Source: CBDUBU01 sp965365465 (GTDB lineage Bacteria > Bacteroidota > Rhodothermia > Rhodothermales > DASSAV01). Taken from it: a DNA stretch of 21,381 nt. The stretch lies in assembly GCA_965365465.1 (NCBI GenBank), contig CBDUBU010000031.1:1-21381 (forward strand), given 5' to 3'. Each line of letters starts with the position of its first letter. Position 1 is the first letter of the stretch. The position numbers were made by a program, and so were the translations under genes. Under the pieces are notes generated by a model. It saw only the letters and a program-made list of their open reading frames with translations. It was not told the origin of the DNA and did no database searches. Below, one piece after another: positions 1 to 7,322 of this stretch.

Positions 1-558
1 CTCGGCCGCGGCGTCGTTGCCCGCCGCCATCTCGGTGTAGCCGATGAGGTTGTACGCCGGCGCGAAGGAAGGGTCAGCCTCGAGCGCTTGCCGGGCGGCT
101 TCAACCGCCTCAGCAGGCCGGTCCAGATTAGCCAGCGTGTTGGCAACGATGAACATCGGGAACGGATCGCTCGGGTAGCGCTCGGCGAGGGGTTTCAAAA
201 GAGAGATCTCAAGGTCGTTGTCGCCCGCCAGGTTGGCGGCGTACGACTCGATCTGCCGGCGTTCGGGCTCGGAGGCACTCGCCGCCAGGGTTGTAGCCTG
301 GCGCATGTGCTCCTCCCTGCCTGCCGAAGACGCGACGGCCCGGTACATATGGGCCATCGCAAACGACGGATCTGCCGCAAGGGCGGCATCGAGGTGGATG
401 CGGCCACGCGCGAAGTCGGCGTTCGCAATGGCATTGACACCCTTGACGTACTGGACGCGGGCGGCGTCGGAGGTCGTCGTCACGGGCATTTTCTGCGCCT
501 GCGCGAGTGTCGCCGTGGTAAGAAGGAGGATGATGGATAACAGGAGACGTCGGTTCAT
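1..558 (-). CDS. Secreted tetratricopeptide-repeat protein, C-terminus beyond window
   Basis: The reverse strand reads open from an ATG at 556-558 to the left edge, so the 186 residues present are the N-terminal part only. The protein starts MNRRLLLSIILLLTTATLAQAQ, a clear signal peptide ending near residue 20-22. It continues with PVTTTSDAARVQYVKG, a lead-in I associate with Bacteroidota TPR proteins. Helical repeat units follow, with TPR-like spacing of small and aromatic residues around residues 35-70 (AALAADPSFAMAHMYRAVA) and 140-185 (ALEADPSFAPAYNLIGYTEMA). TPR units are protein-protein scaffolds and no enzyme motif is visible, so the role is unknown beyond a periplasmic or surface location. 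The start lies 33 bp after the stop of the receiver gene on the same strand, which suggests co-transcription. No Shine-Dalgarno is visible upstream. Confidence 0.8.
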   Translation of the reverse strand, partial: MNRRLLLSIILLLTTATLAQAQKMPVTTTSDAARVQYVKGVNAIANADFARGRIHLDAALAADPSFAMAHMYRAVASSAGREEHMRQATTLAASASEPERRQIESYAANLAGDNDLEISLLKPLAERYPSDPFPMFIVANTLANLDRPAEAVEAARQALEADPSFAPAYNLIGYTEMAAGNDAAAE

Positions 559-591
559 GGTCGTAGTAGGTTGGTTGTGGAGGGTGTTACT

Positions 592-984
592 TTAAGTGAA
601 CCAGGTCGGAGGCGCCAGCAGGAGCTCGACGTGGGCGCGGAGTCTGGCCGTATTGAAGGGCTGGGCGAGAAAGCCGTCGGCGCATTGCGGCGGCGCGCGC
701 GTCTCGCCGCTGGTGAGCAGCACCGGGATCCCCCGCGTCCGGGCATCGGCCCTGAGCGCCTCACAAAGCGCAATGCCGTCGAGGCCTGGCATAAGCACGT
801 CGCTGATAACAAGGGCCACGTCTTCGGTGCGGGCAAGACGCAAGGCTTCCACACCGTCAGCAGCTTCGAGGACGTTCGTGAAACCGAGGGTGCGGAGGCA
901 GCCGCGCACATAGAGCCGCATGTCGTCGTCATCGTCGGCGATGAGGATCTGCACGGGGCTGGTATACGGTGATGCCTCTAACAT
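592..984 (-). CDS. Stand-alone receiver-domain response regulator (CheY-like)
   Basis: This 130-residue protein is a single receiver domain. It has the acidic pocket (ILIADDDDDMR), the phospho-acceptor Asp in VISDVLMPGLDG and the switch Thr in VLLTSG. The lysine that normally coordinates the phosphoryl group, in a K-P-F motif, is replaced: the sequence reads FLAQPF, with a CAG codon. The frame stays open upstream to 1155, but that extension is Arg/Pro-rich low-complexity sequence, so I chose the ATG at 982-984 just before the domain. There is no output domain. It lies between the hybrid sensor kinase and the TPR gene on the same strand and may receive phosphate from that kinase or act as a phosphate sink. 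Family and start are solid; partner and role are inference. Confidence 0.85.
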   Translation of the reverse strand: MLEASPYTSPVQILIADDDDDMRLYVRGCLRTLGFTNVLEAADGVEALRLARTEDVALVISDVLMPGLDGIALCEALRADARTRGIPVLLTSGETRAPPQCADGFLAQPFNTARLRAHVELLLAPPTWFT

Positions 985-1108
985 GGGGCGCGGCAGGGGC
1001 GAGTGTATCGTTCGGGCGCGGAATGCGGGACTGGGGACCAGCTTGCGCCGGGGCGCGTCGCTTCGGTGAGAAAGGTAGGCGCCGGGTCCGGGTCGGCGGT
1101 TGCGCCTA

Positions 1109-1164
1109 CGTCGCACGATGATGCGCCTCGGTCCTGTGCGACGCGGACGTATCATCGTGCGACG
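1109..1164. repeat. 14-bp inverted repeat between hybrid kinase and receiver genes
   Basis: The arms CGTCGCACGATGAT (1109-1122) and ATCATCGTGCGACG (1151-1164) are perfectly complementary around a 28-nt spacer. The core octamer GTGCGACG occurs once more inside the spacer (about 1136-1143). The element lies in the 269-bp gap between the end of the hybrid kinase and the start of the receiver gene. No T-run follows on either strand, so it is not a typical intrinsic terminator. It could be a dispersed repeat, a binding site or an RNA-processing hairpin. Confidence 0.6.
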
Positions 1165-1253
1165 GGGGCATAAGTCGCTGTGTGGGATGGAGCCGGCAGG
1201 CCGGCGCCCTGCGGCATAGCTTGTCGGGGAAGGGTTATCCGTTGGGCCGGGGT

Positions 1254-4200
1254 TCAGGCTTCTGGCCGGTACGCCGATGGGCGGCTCCCATATGCGGCAA
1301 GGAAGGCGTTCGAGAAATGTGATACGCTCTTGAAGCCCACTGCGTAGGCCACCTCGCTCACTGTTCCGACCCGCGCCGCCAGCAGGTCCGCCGCGCGTTC
1401 GAGTCGCATTCCCCAGATAACTTCGGAGGGCGTCTGGGCGATAGTCTCACGCAGCCGGCGGTGGAGTTGACTGCGGCTGATTCCCACGGCTGCGGCCAGC
1501 CGGTCGACGGAGAAATGCTCGTCGCCGAGGCAATCCTCGACGGCGTCACGGACGCTTTCCAGAAAGACAGCCACATCCGGGGGCGCGTCGACAGGGGCCG
1601 GATGCAGCGCAGCGGCGCGCGGGACGGTTGCTCCGGCACGGCCGTCTCCCGACAGGTCGCCGTCCATGAATCGGGCACGCAGTTGCCTCCGCAGCGCGAT
1701 AAGGTTCTCGATGCGTGCGAGCAGTTCCGCCGGGACAAAGGGTTTGGTGAGGTAGTCGTCGCAGTGCTCACGGAGGCCTTCGAGTCGATCCTCCGATTCT
1801 GCCTTTGCGGTGAGCAGGATGATCGGGATGAAATCGGTATCCGGGTCGGCCTTGAGCGCTCGGCAGAGGGCAAAGCCGTCCATCCCCGGCATCATTACGT
1901 CGGAAAGGATAAGGTCGGGCAGGTGTTCGCGGGCGCAGGCCAGTCCCGTTTTCCCGTCAGCAGCTTCGAGGACCCGGTAGGCGGGGCCAGCCCTTTCGAG
2001 GTGGCGGCGGAGGTAGGCGCGCACGTCGGGGTGGTCTTCAACGACAAGAACCGTCGTCACGTCATCGGCGTCGCTCAGCGCATCGGCGACTTCAGCGTCG
2101 GCGGGAAGTAAGGCATCCCTGCTCCTGGCGCCGATTGTCCACCCCTCCGCCCCTTCAACGATCTGCTCCGGGTCGAGGTGATCGCGCCCGATCGGGAGCG
2201 TGACGGTAAAGGTGGTTCCGAAGCCTTCCTCGCTCTCGACCGCGAGCACGCCGCCGTGCAGATCCACCAGTTCCTTTGCCAGCGCCAACCCGATGCCCGT
2301 ACCCAACTGCGTCTGCGCCGAGGCGCTGACCTGGTAGAACCGGTCGAAGACATACTGCAGATCGGCGGCGGGGATGCCCTGCCCGCTGTCGCGGACGACT
2401 ACATGCACCGTCTGCGCATCAGCCTCGACCGTGACGCGGACAAGCCCGCCTGCAGGCGTGAACTTAACGGCGTTCGAGAGAAGGTTAACAAGGATCTTCT
2501 CGATGTGCTCCGGGTCTGCCCATATGCGCAGAGGGGCATCGGGCGTATGCACCTCAAAGGCGAGCCCCTTCCGCTCGGCCAGGGGCGCGAACGTCGAGGC
2601 AAGGCTGCCGGTGAACGCGCCGAGGTCGAGGGCGTGCGTGCGCAGCGGCATCCGGCCGGCCTCGAGCCGGGCCACATCGAGGATCTGGTTGATGAGATCG
2701 AGCACGCGCCCGGCGTTTCGGCGTGCGAGCGCCACCTGCTCGGCCATGGGTGCGGAGAGCGAACCGTAGAGACCTGCCTGCATGTCGTCGAGGGGGCCAA
2801 TGGTAAGAGTGAGCGGGGTGCGGAACTCGTGGCTCACGTTGGCGAAGAACCGGCTCTTGAGGCTGTCCATCTCGAGGAGCCGGAGAGCCTGCGCCTCGGT
2901 CATCTCCTTCGCGCGGCGGAGTTCGTTGGTACGGGCGGCGACCTTGGCTTCGAGCGCGTCAGCGCGCGCGCGCTGACGCCGCCCCTGCTCTCGAACCACG
3001 ATGCCCCCAAGTCCTGCGAGGGTGAGGGCCAGGAGCAGGCGGAACCATATCGTCTCCCACAACATCGGGGCTACCGTGAGCACGAGGGGTTCTTTCCCCT
3101 CGCTCCAGACCTCGTTGCCGTTCATAGCAGCTACCCGGAAGGTATAGCGGCCTGAAGGCACGTTCGTGAACACGGCCTCGCGCCGTCCCTCGGCCTCAAC
3201 CCAGCCATCGCTGAACCCGTCGAGAAGGTAGCGGAACCGGAGCCGTTCCGGGTCGGTGAAGCTGATGCTGGTGTAGGCTATCGTGATGTCGCGCGCCGTG
3301 GCCGGAAGTGCGACCGTCCCATCGGTTTCCTGTCCAAGTTCGCGTTCCCGCGCCCGGATACCCTCGATGATGGGGATCGGCGCCGCGCGACCTACGGCCT
3401 CCGGGTCGACGACGACGACGCCCCGTTGCGTAGCGAACCACATCCGCCCGTCGTGCGATTGCCATCCGGCAGGCTTACCGGCCCCGTTGCCCTCGGCGGT
3501 CTTCATGCCGTCGGCAACGCCGTAGACGATGGAATTCAGCAGGCGCTGCCGACCCTCCGCGATGGCTTCCAGTTCACTTTTCGCTACGCGAAAAACGCCG
3601 CGATCGCTGCTCATCCACAGGAACCCCCGGGCATCTTCGAGGATACTCCAGACTCCGTCGTCGTGGAGGCCGTCCCGAACGGTATACACGTTCACGTGAC
3701 CGTCCCGGAGGCGCATCAGCCCACGGCCGTACGTCCCCACCCACAGCGTCTCGTCGCCATCTTCGTAGAGGCTGCGTATATTGATCCCGGCGAACCACTC
3801 GGCCCCTTCGAAGGGGGCAATCCGGCCCGCCGTCATCTGGTTCAATCCACTCGACGTGCCGATCCAGAGCCGGCCCGCCCGCCCGGCGAGCAGCGCCGTC
3901 ACGCTGTTGTGGGCGAGGCCGTCGGCTACGGTGTAGGCCTGAGATCCCGCCGGGTCGAATCGGATCAACCCCCCTCCCGTGCTGCCCAGCCAGAGCTTAC
4001 CCTCCCAGTCCTCTACGATGGACCAGATGGCCCCACGAGGCCACTCGTCTGGCAACCCGTACCACGTAAATACGCCATCAGCGTATCGGGTGACACCGTG
4101 CTGCCCGCCGAGCCAGAGATCTCCGTTCTGCCGCGCCCAGAGCGATTGGACGTAAGGCTCGGTCAGGCCGTCAGGAGGGGTGAAGCTCGTGATCTCGTCG

Positions 4201-5417
4201 GCCTCGAAGCGAGCGGCCCCGTTTGCCGTAGCAATCCACATCGCGCCCCGTGCATCTTGCGTGACGGCGCGGACATTATCGCCTGGCAGTCCCTCCTGGG
4301 TGGCATATGTCATAAAGGGGGCATCGCGACGGAGGAAGTCCAACCCGCCCATCGTACCAACCCAGAGGTTCCCGCTCCGATCTTCGTAGAACGCATTCAC
4401 ACGATCGTCAGTCAGGCCGTCTCGGGTCGTAAAGGGCTGGAGGGCGCCGTTCTTGTACCGGGCGAGGCCGCCGCCATAGGTCCCTACCCAGAGCGCGCCG
4501 TCGCGCTCCTCGTAGAGCGTACGCACGGCAAACAGACTGTGCTCCGGAACGAGTGGACGGTAGCGACCGTCTTCGAGTTGGAGCAACTGGTGAGGCGACC
4601 GATCCGCCTGCCCCTCTCCTACCCCGACCCACACGCGCTCACTCCGGCCGGCGAGTACGGCGCGAACCAGGGACCCGGAGCGTGCTCCAGCCAGAGAGAA
4701 CGACGTCACCTCGCCGTCGGCCCACCGATGGACGCCGCCGCCGTAGGTCCCCACCCAGAGCGCGCCGTCCTCCGCCATGCTGAGGGCGCGAACATCGTCG
4801 GTTAGCAGCCCGTCGGCTGTAGTGAAGGTGGTAAACCGACCGTCGCGGTAGCGCGTCAGCCCGCCGAGCGTCCCCACCCAGAGCGCGCCGTCCGGCCCTC
4901 CGGTCACGGCCCAGACGTTGTCGCTGGGCAGCCCTTCGGCTGTGGTGAAGGTGGTAAACTCACCATCGCGGCAGCGCGTCAGCCCGCCGAGTGTTCCTAC
5001 CCAGAGCGCGCCGTCCGGCGCCGCATAGAGCGCGCTGATGCTGTTGCTCTGGAGCGCGGACGTGTTACGGGTATTGAACAGGACATACCGCGCGCCGTCG
5101 AATCGCGCCAGGCCACCCCGCGTGCCAATCCAGAGGTAACCGTCATTTGTTTGCGTGATTGCCTGGACTCCCGCGTAGGGCAGCCCGTCCTCCTCTCTCC
5201 ATGCACGATGGACATACTGGGTGAGCACCCGAGATTGGTCAGCGGCATGATCGGCAAGGGCGAGCGGCGCGCCAGGTGTGGGTTTCAGCGATGGCGCAGG
5301 GGCCTCGGCGCGGGCGCGATCCTCTTTGGGGGCCTTCGGCTCCGGCGGCGCGCAGCACGCCAGCCCTGCCATGACAGCGAACACGCACAGCCGAACGGAG
5401 CGCCTACCGATACCCAT
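1254..5417 (-). CDS. Hybrid two-component system protein: Reg_prop propellers, Y_Y_Y, HisKA, HATPase, receiver, AraC HTH
   Basis: This 1387-residue protein carries a whole sensory pathway on one chain. An N-terminal hydrophobic segment (about 7-22) is followed by about 14 propeller repeats between residues 90 and 672 (DGALWVGTLGGL and variants), matching two seven-bladed periplasmic propellers. Next come a Y_Y_Y domain (about 705-785) and a transmembrane helix (about 788-808). The HisKA domain has His863 in SHEFRTPLT. The ATPase has N-box NLLSNAVKF (about 978-986) and G-boxes DSGQGIP and GTGIGLAL. The receiver (about 1122-1235) has Asp1173 and Lys1225, and an AraC-type HTH pair fills 1285-1387. 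Such proteins usually bind an oligosaccharide outside and switch on polysaccharide-use genes. No SusC/SusD pair or other obvious target locus lies in the window. The ATG at 5415-5417 follows AGGTAGGG, a usable ribosome site. Confidence 0.96.
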   Translation of the reverse strand: MGIGRRSVRLCVFAVMAGLACCAPPEPKAPKEDRARAEAPAPSLKPTPGAPLALADHAADQSRVLTQYVHRAWREEDGLPYAGVQAITQTNDGYLWIGTRGGLARFDGARYVLFNTRNTSALQSNSISALYAAPDGALWVGTLGGLTRCRDGEFTTFTTAEGLPSDNVWAVTGGPDGALWVGTLGGLTRYRDGRFTTFTTADGLLTDDVRALSMAEDGALWVGTYGGGVHRWADGEVTSFSLAGARSGSLVRAVLAGRSERVWVGVGEGQADRSPHQLLQLEDGRYRPLVPEHSLFAVRTLYEERDGALWVGTYGGGLARYKNGALQPFTTRDGLTDDRVNAFYEDRSGNLWVGTMGGLDFLRRDAPFMTYATQEGLPGDNVRAVTQDARGAMWIATANGAARFEADEITSFTPPDGLTEPYVQSLWARQNGDLWLGGQHGVTRYADGVFTWYGLPDEWPRGAIWSIVEDWEGKLWLGSTGGGLIRFDPAGSQAYTVADGLAHNSVTALLAGRAGRLWIGTSSGLNQMTAGRIAPFEGAEWFAGINIRSLYEDGDETLWVGTYGRGLMRLRDGHVNVYTVRDGLHDDGVWSILEDARGFLWMSSDRGVFRVAKSELEAIAEGRQRLLNSIVYGVADGMKTAEGNGAGKPAGWQSHDGRMWFATQRGVVVVDPEAVGRAAPIPIIEGIRARERELGQETDGTVALPATARDITIAYTSISFTDPERLRFRYLLDGFSDGWVEAEGRREAVFTNVPSGRYTFRVAAMNGNEVWSEGKEPLVLTVAPMLWETIWFRLLLALTLAGLGGIVVREQGRRQRARADALEAKVAARTNELRRAKEMTEAQALRLLEMDSLKSRFFANVSHEFRTPLTLTIGPLDDMQAGLYGSLSAPMAEQVALARRNAGRVLDLINQILDVARLEAGRMPLRTHALDLGAFTGSLASTFAPLAERKGLAFEVHTPDAPLRIWADPEHIEKILVNLLSNAVKFTPAGGLVRVTVEADAQTVHVVVRDSGQGIPAADLQYVFDRFYQVSASAQTQLGTGIGLALAKELVDLHGGVLAVESEEGFGTTFTVTLPIGRDHLDPEQIVEGAEGWTIGARSRDALLPADAEVADALSDADDVTTVLVVEDHPDVRAYLRRHLERAGPAYRVLEAADGKTGLACAREHLPDLILSDVMMPGMDGFALCRALKADPDTDFIPIILLTAKAESEDRLEGLREHCDDYLTKPFVPAELLARIENLIALRRQLRARFMDGDLSGDGRAGATVPRAAALHPAPVDAPPDVAVFLESVRDAVEDCLGDEHFSVDRLAAAVGISRSQLHRRLRETIAQTPSEVIWGMRLERAADLLAARVGTVSEVAYAVGFKSVSHFSNAFLAAYGSRPSAYRPEA

Positions 5418-5775
5418 TCCCTACCTCTAGCGGTTTGTGATCTCTGCACGTTCATCACGGACGAGACGGGGTAGCGCTCGTATGCTACAATAAAAAATCT
5501 CGTATAATTCACATATGCAACAGCACGCATCCTGTTCCATAGCCAGAGTCCGGCGTGATGGTGGAGGTCGAGTTCTATGCTATCCGGAATAGCGTTGCTA
5601 CCGCCGGCATCCGGGGGCAAGCCGCTTAGATCTCTACGAGCCGGATTGTTACGAGGTGATATGCCGTGATAGCTGCTGCCCGGAAGCAGAACACCTGCCA
5701 GGTAGAGGCGGTGGGATGTAAGTCGCCTCAAGAAGATTCTCCGTAGGCCAGCATAGGGGGTGGGGTGAGCTTCCC
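5418..5775. other. Non-coding gap between two minus-strand genes, with AT-rich putative promoter zone
   Basis: No convincing gene is seen here. The part next to the hybrid kinase (about 5480-5520) is strongly AT-rich against GC-rich coding DNA and is the natural place for that gene's promoter, although I could not fix -35/-10 boxes with confidence. A small hairpin (GTAGC...GCTAC, 5473-5490) sits within it. Reading frames that cross the region are short and lack family features. Confidence 0.4.
5705..5729 (-). terminator. Weak hairpin downstream of the FkbM gene
   Basis: GAGGCG (5705-5710) and CGCCTC (5724-5729) can pair around a 13-nt loop, 46 bp after the FkbM stop on the minus strand. No T-run follows, so termination activity is uncertain. 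Confidence 0.25.
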
Positions 5776-6570
5776 TTACCCGGCAGTTTCTTCCACTTCA
5801 TAACGGGCGTAGATATCGCCAAAAAGTTCTCCATCGCACTCCAGTTTCGAAATCTCTTGCTTGATTGCCTCCAAATCGAGCCATTCGGACAATGCCAGTC
5901 CGGGCGTTTCGCCAGTGGCATAGTTGTATTGTGCCTTTCCCAGGCGTGTGAGGTGTTCCAGGCATAAGATCGTCTGGTCGATGACTTCCGGCGTAAATTC
6001 GAATGAAAGGGTTTTGACTGGCTGTGACAGGCCCTTGAGAACCTCCAGTTCAAACCCTTCAACGTCGATTTTGATGAATGCAGGCACACCATATTTCCGA
6101 ATCAGTTCATCAAGCGTCGTCATCTCAACAGGTCTTACCTCCGACCATACATGCGTGGCAAAACGACCACTCTCCGATACGGCGCTCATCCATCGGTTAG
6201 ACATAGAAGACAGGGTAGGAGACACCCCAACGTGTAGCTCCGCAGAGCCGGGATGTGCGCCGGCGACCTTTTGTTCTACCGTCAGGAGATTTTCCTTTCC
6301 GAAAACACCCTTCAATACCCGGACGCATTCTTCCTGCGGCTCAAGCGCGACAACCGGGGCCTGTAGCTTAAGAAACAGTTTGACCCTATTCCCGACGTTA
6401 GCCCCGATATCGAAGCAGAGATCTCCGGAATGTATGAATTGACCGTAGAATTGCAGCATCGCCTGATCGTGCTCGTTCCATTTCATAAGCCTTCGCTTCT
6501 CTCTCTGGAGCCAGAGAGCCTTGTAGACGCGCGTGCCTCGAACGGCATTCACCAGCTTGTTCTTCAGCAT
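5776..6570 (-). CDS. FkbM family SAM-dependent methyltransferase
   Basis: The 264-residue product carries the FkbM landmarks in order: motif I CFDIGANVGN (52-61) for SAM binding, ALEPQ (75-79), TTLDELI (151-157) and FIKIDVEGFELEVLKG (165-180). FkbM enzymes O-methylate hydroxyl groups, often on sugars or polyketides, and are frequent in surface-polysaccharide loci. Here the gene stands alone with no glycosyltransferase nearby, so the substrate cannot be named. It is soluble and probably cytoplasmic. An AAGGAG lies about 18 nt before the ATG, longer than the usual spacing. GC content is visibly lower than in the neighbouring signalling genes and the flanks are non-coding, which fits recent acquisition or an eroded island. 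Family assignment is firm; substrate is unknown. Confidence 0.92.
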   Translation of the reverse strand: MLKNKLVNAVRGTRVYKALWLQREKRRLMKWNEHDQAMLQFYGQFIHSGDLCFDIGANVGNRVKLFLKLQAPVVALEPQEECVRVLKGVFGKENLLTVEQKVAGAHPGSAELHVGVSPTLSSMSNRWMSAVSESGRFATHVWSEVRPVEMTTLDELIRKYGVPAFIKIDVEGFELEVLKGLSQPVKTLSFEFTPEVIDQTILCLEHLTRLGKAQYNYATGETPGLALSEWLDLEAIKQEISKLECDGELFGDIYARYEVEETAG

Positions 6571-6814
6571 GGCAATTCCAGTTTTTGCTCCTTGCTAAAG
6601 GTAATAAGGAACCGTAGCCTCGGCAGAGCCAGACCTCATCGAGGTGTTTCTGCACATGAATATGTTTCCCGAACCCTGTTGTAGAGCAACCTACAGGAGA
6701 AACCTTACGTAGTGCAGGGTAAATTTTTGCCTGTTCGGGCGGCAGACTCATCATTGCGGCGCATTCAAGTGTATTGTATGCAAAGGCAATGCATTCTTAA
6801 AGGCGAGGATTACC

Positions 6815-6934
6815 ATGTTCAAGAATGTAGTTCCCGGTATGTTCAAGGCGATTCTCTCATTCCACTCTCCGTTCACCTACAACGACCGCGTTTACTTGCG
6901 GCATAAGGTTCGGGAGGTATTCGGCAAGGCATGA
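6815..6934 (+). CDS. Possible small protein of 39 residues
   Basis: An ATG at 6815 is preceded by GGCGAGGA with a 5-nt gap, one of the few good ribosome sites in this window, and opens a 39-codon frame ending in TGA at 6932-6934. The product begins MFKNVVPGMFKAIL, contains the aromatic stretch FHSPFTYNDRVYLRHK and ends REVFGKA. It is basic, with no clear membrane helix. The frame ends 4 bp before the convergent end of the TIGR02588-like gene. I do not recognise a family. The ribosome site and amino-acid make-up make it worth recording, but a frame this short can occur by chance. Confidence 0.4.
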   Translation: MFKNVVPGMFKAILSFHSPFTYNDRVYLRHKVREVFGKA

Positions 6935-6938
6935 GAGG

Positions 6939-7322
6939 TCAGGGCACGCCATAGCTGACCCCGTTAACTTCCAGCGCGTCGGGGGAGGAAGGGTTTCTTG
7001 AGAAAGTGACCCACCCCTCCTGCTGCGCGCCCTGCGGGACAAAGGGAAACGAAACAGCCGCGCGTTCGCGCTCCTCTCCATCTTCCCTCAGAACGATACC
7101 CACCTGCACGTCTTCTGCCGTCTCTTCTCCCTGGTTGCGCACGGTAACCTGCACGGCATAACGATTTCCCTGACGCTCCGGAGCGCCCAGCGTGACTTCC
7201 AGGCGCGGCGGCGCCCCGTCTGCATGAAATTCCGCGTAGACCAGATACCCGAGCACCCCGACCGTGAGAACGAGGCCGAGGCCAAAGACGACCCATTCCA
7301 GCCAGTTTTTGCCTTCGTTCAT
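6939..7322 (-). CDS. TIGR02588-like membrane-anchored protein of unknown function
   Basis: The 127-residue product has one transmembrane helix (about 9-29, VVFGLGLVLTVGVLGYLVYA) followed by an extracytoplasmic beta-rich domain. That domain resembles a CARDB/Ig-like fold, with the NQGEETAEDVQVGI stretch typical of such domains. From memory of the TIGRFAM description, TIGR02588 proteins occur in a two-gene operon with the multi-spanning TIGR02587 protein, exactly the arrangement here. The start codon overlaps the end of the upstream gene by 4 bp (7319-7322, ATGA type), so translation is coupled. No catalytic residues are visible. It probably forms a complex with its partner in the cytoplasmic membrane. 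Function is unknown. Confidence 0.75.
   Translation of the reverse strand: MNEGKNWLEWVVFGLGLVLTVGVLGYLVYAEFHADGAPPRLEVTLGAPERQGNRYAVQVTVRNQGEETAEDVQVGIVLREDGEERERAAVSFPFVPQGAQQEGWVTFSRNPSSPDALEVNGVSYGVP

Noticed and set aside
985..1155. N-terminal extension of the receiver protein
   Set aside because: The extension is Arg/Pro-rich, overlaps the inverted repeat and adds no domain. The ATG at 984 fits the receiver boundary.
2178..3155. 325-codon plus-strand open frame
   Set aside because: It is antisense to the kinase and ATPase domains, whose motifs are intact on the minus strand.
3426..4805. 459-codon plus-strand open frame
   Set aside because: It lies wholly antisense to the propeller part of the hybrid kinase. 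It has no recognisable motif and reflects the high GC content of the real gene.
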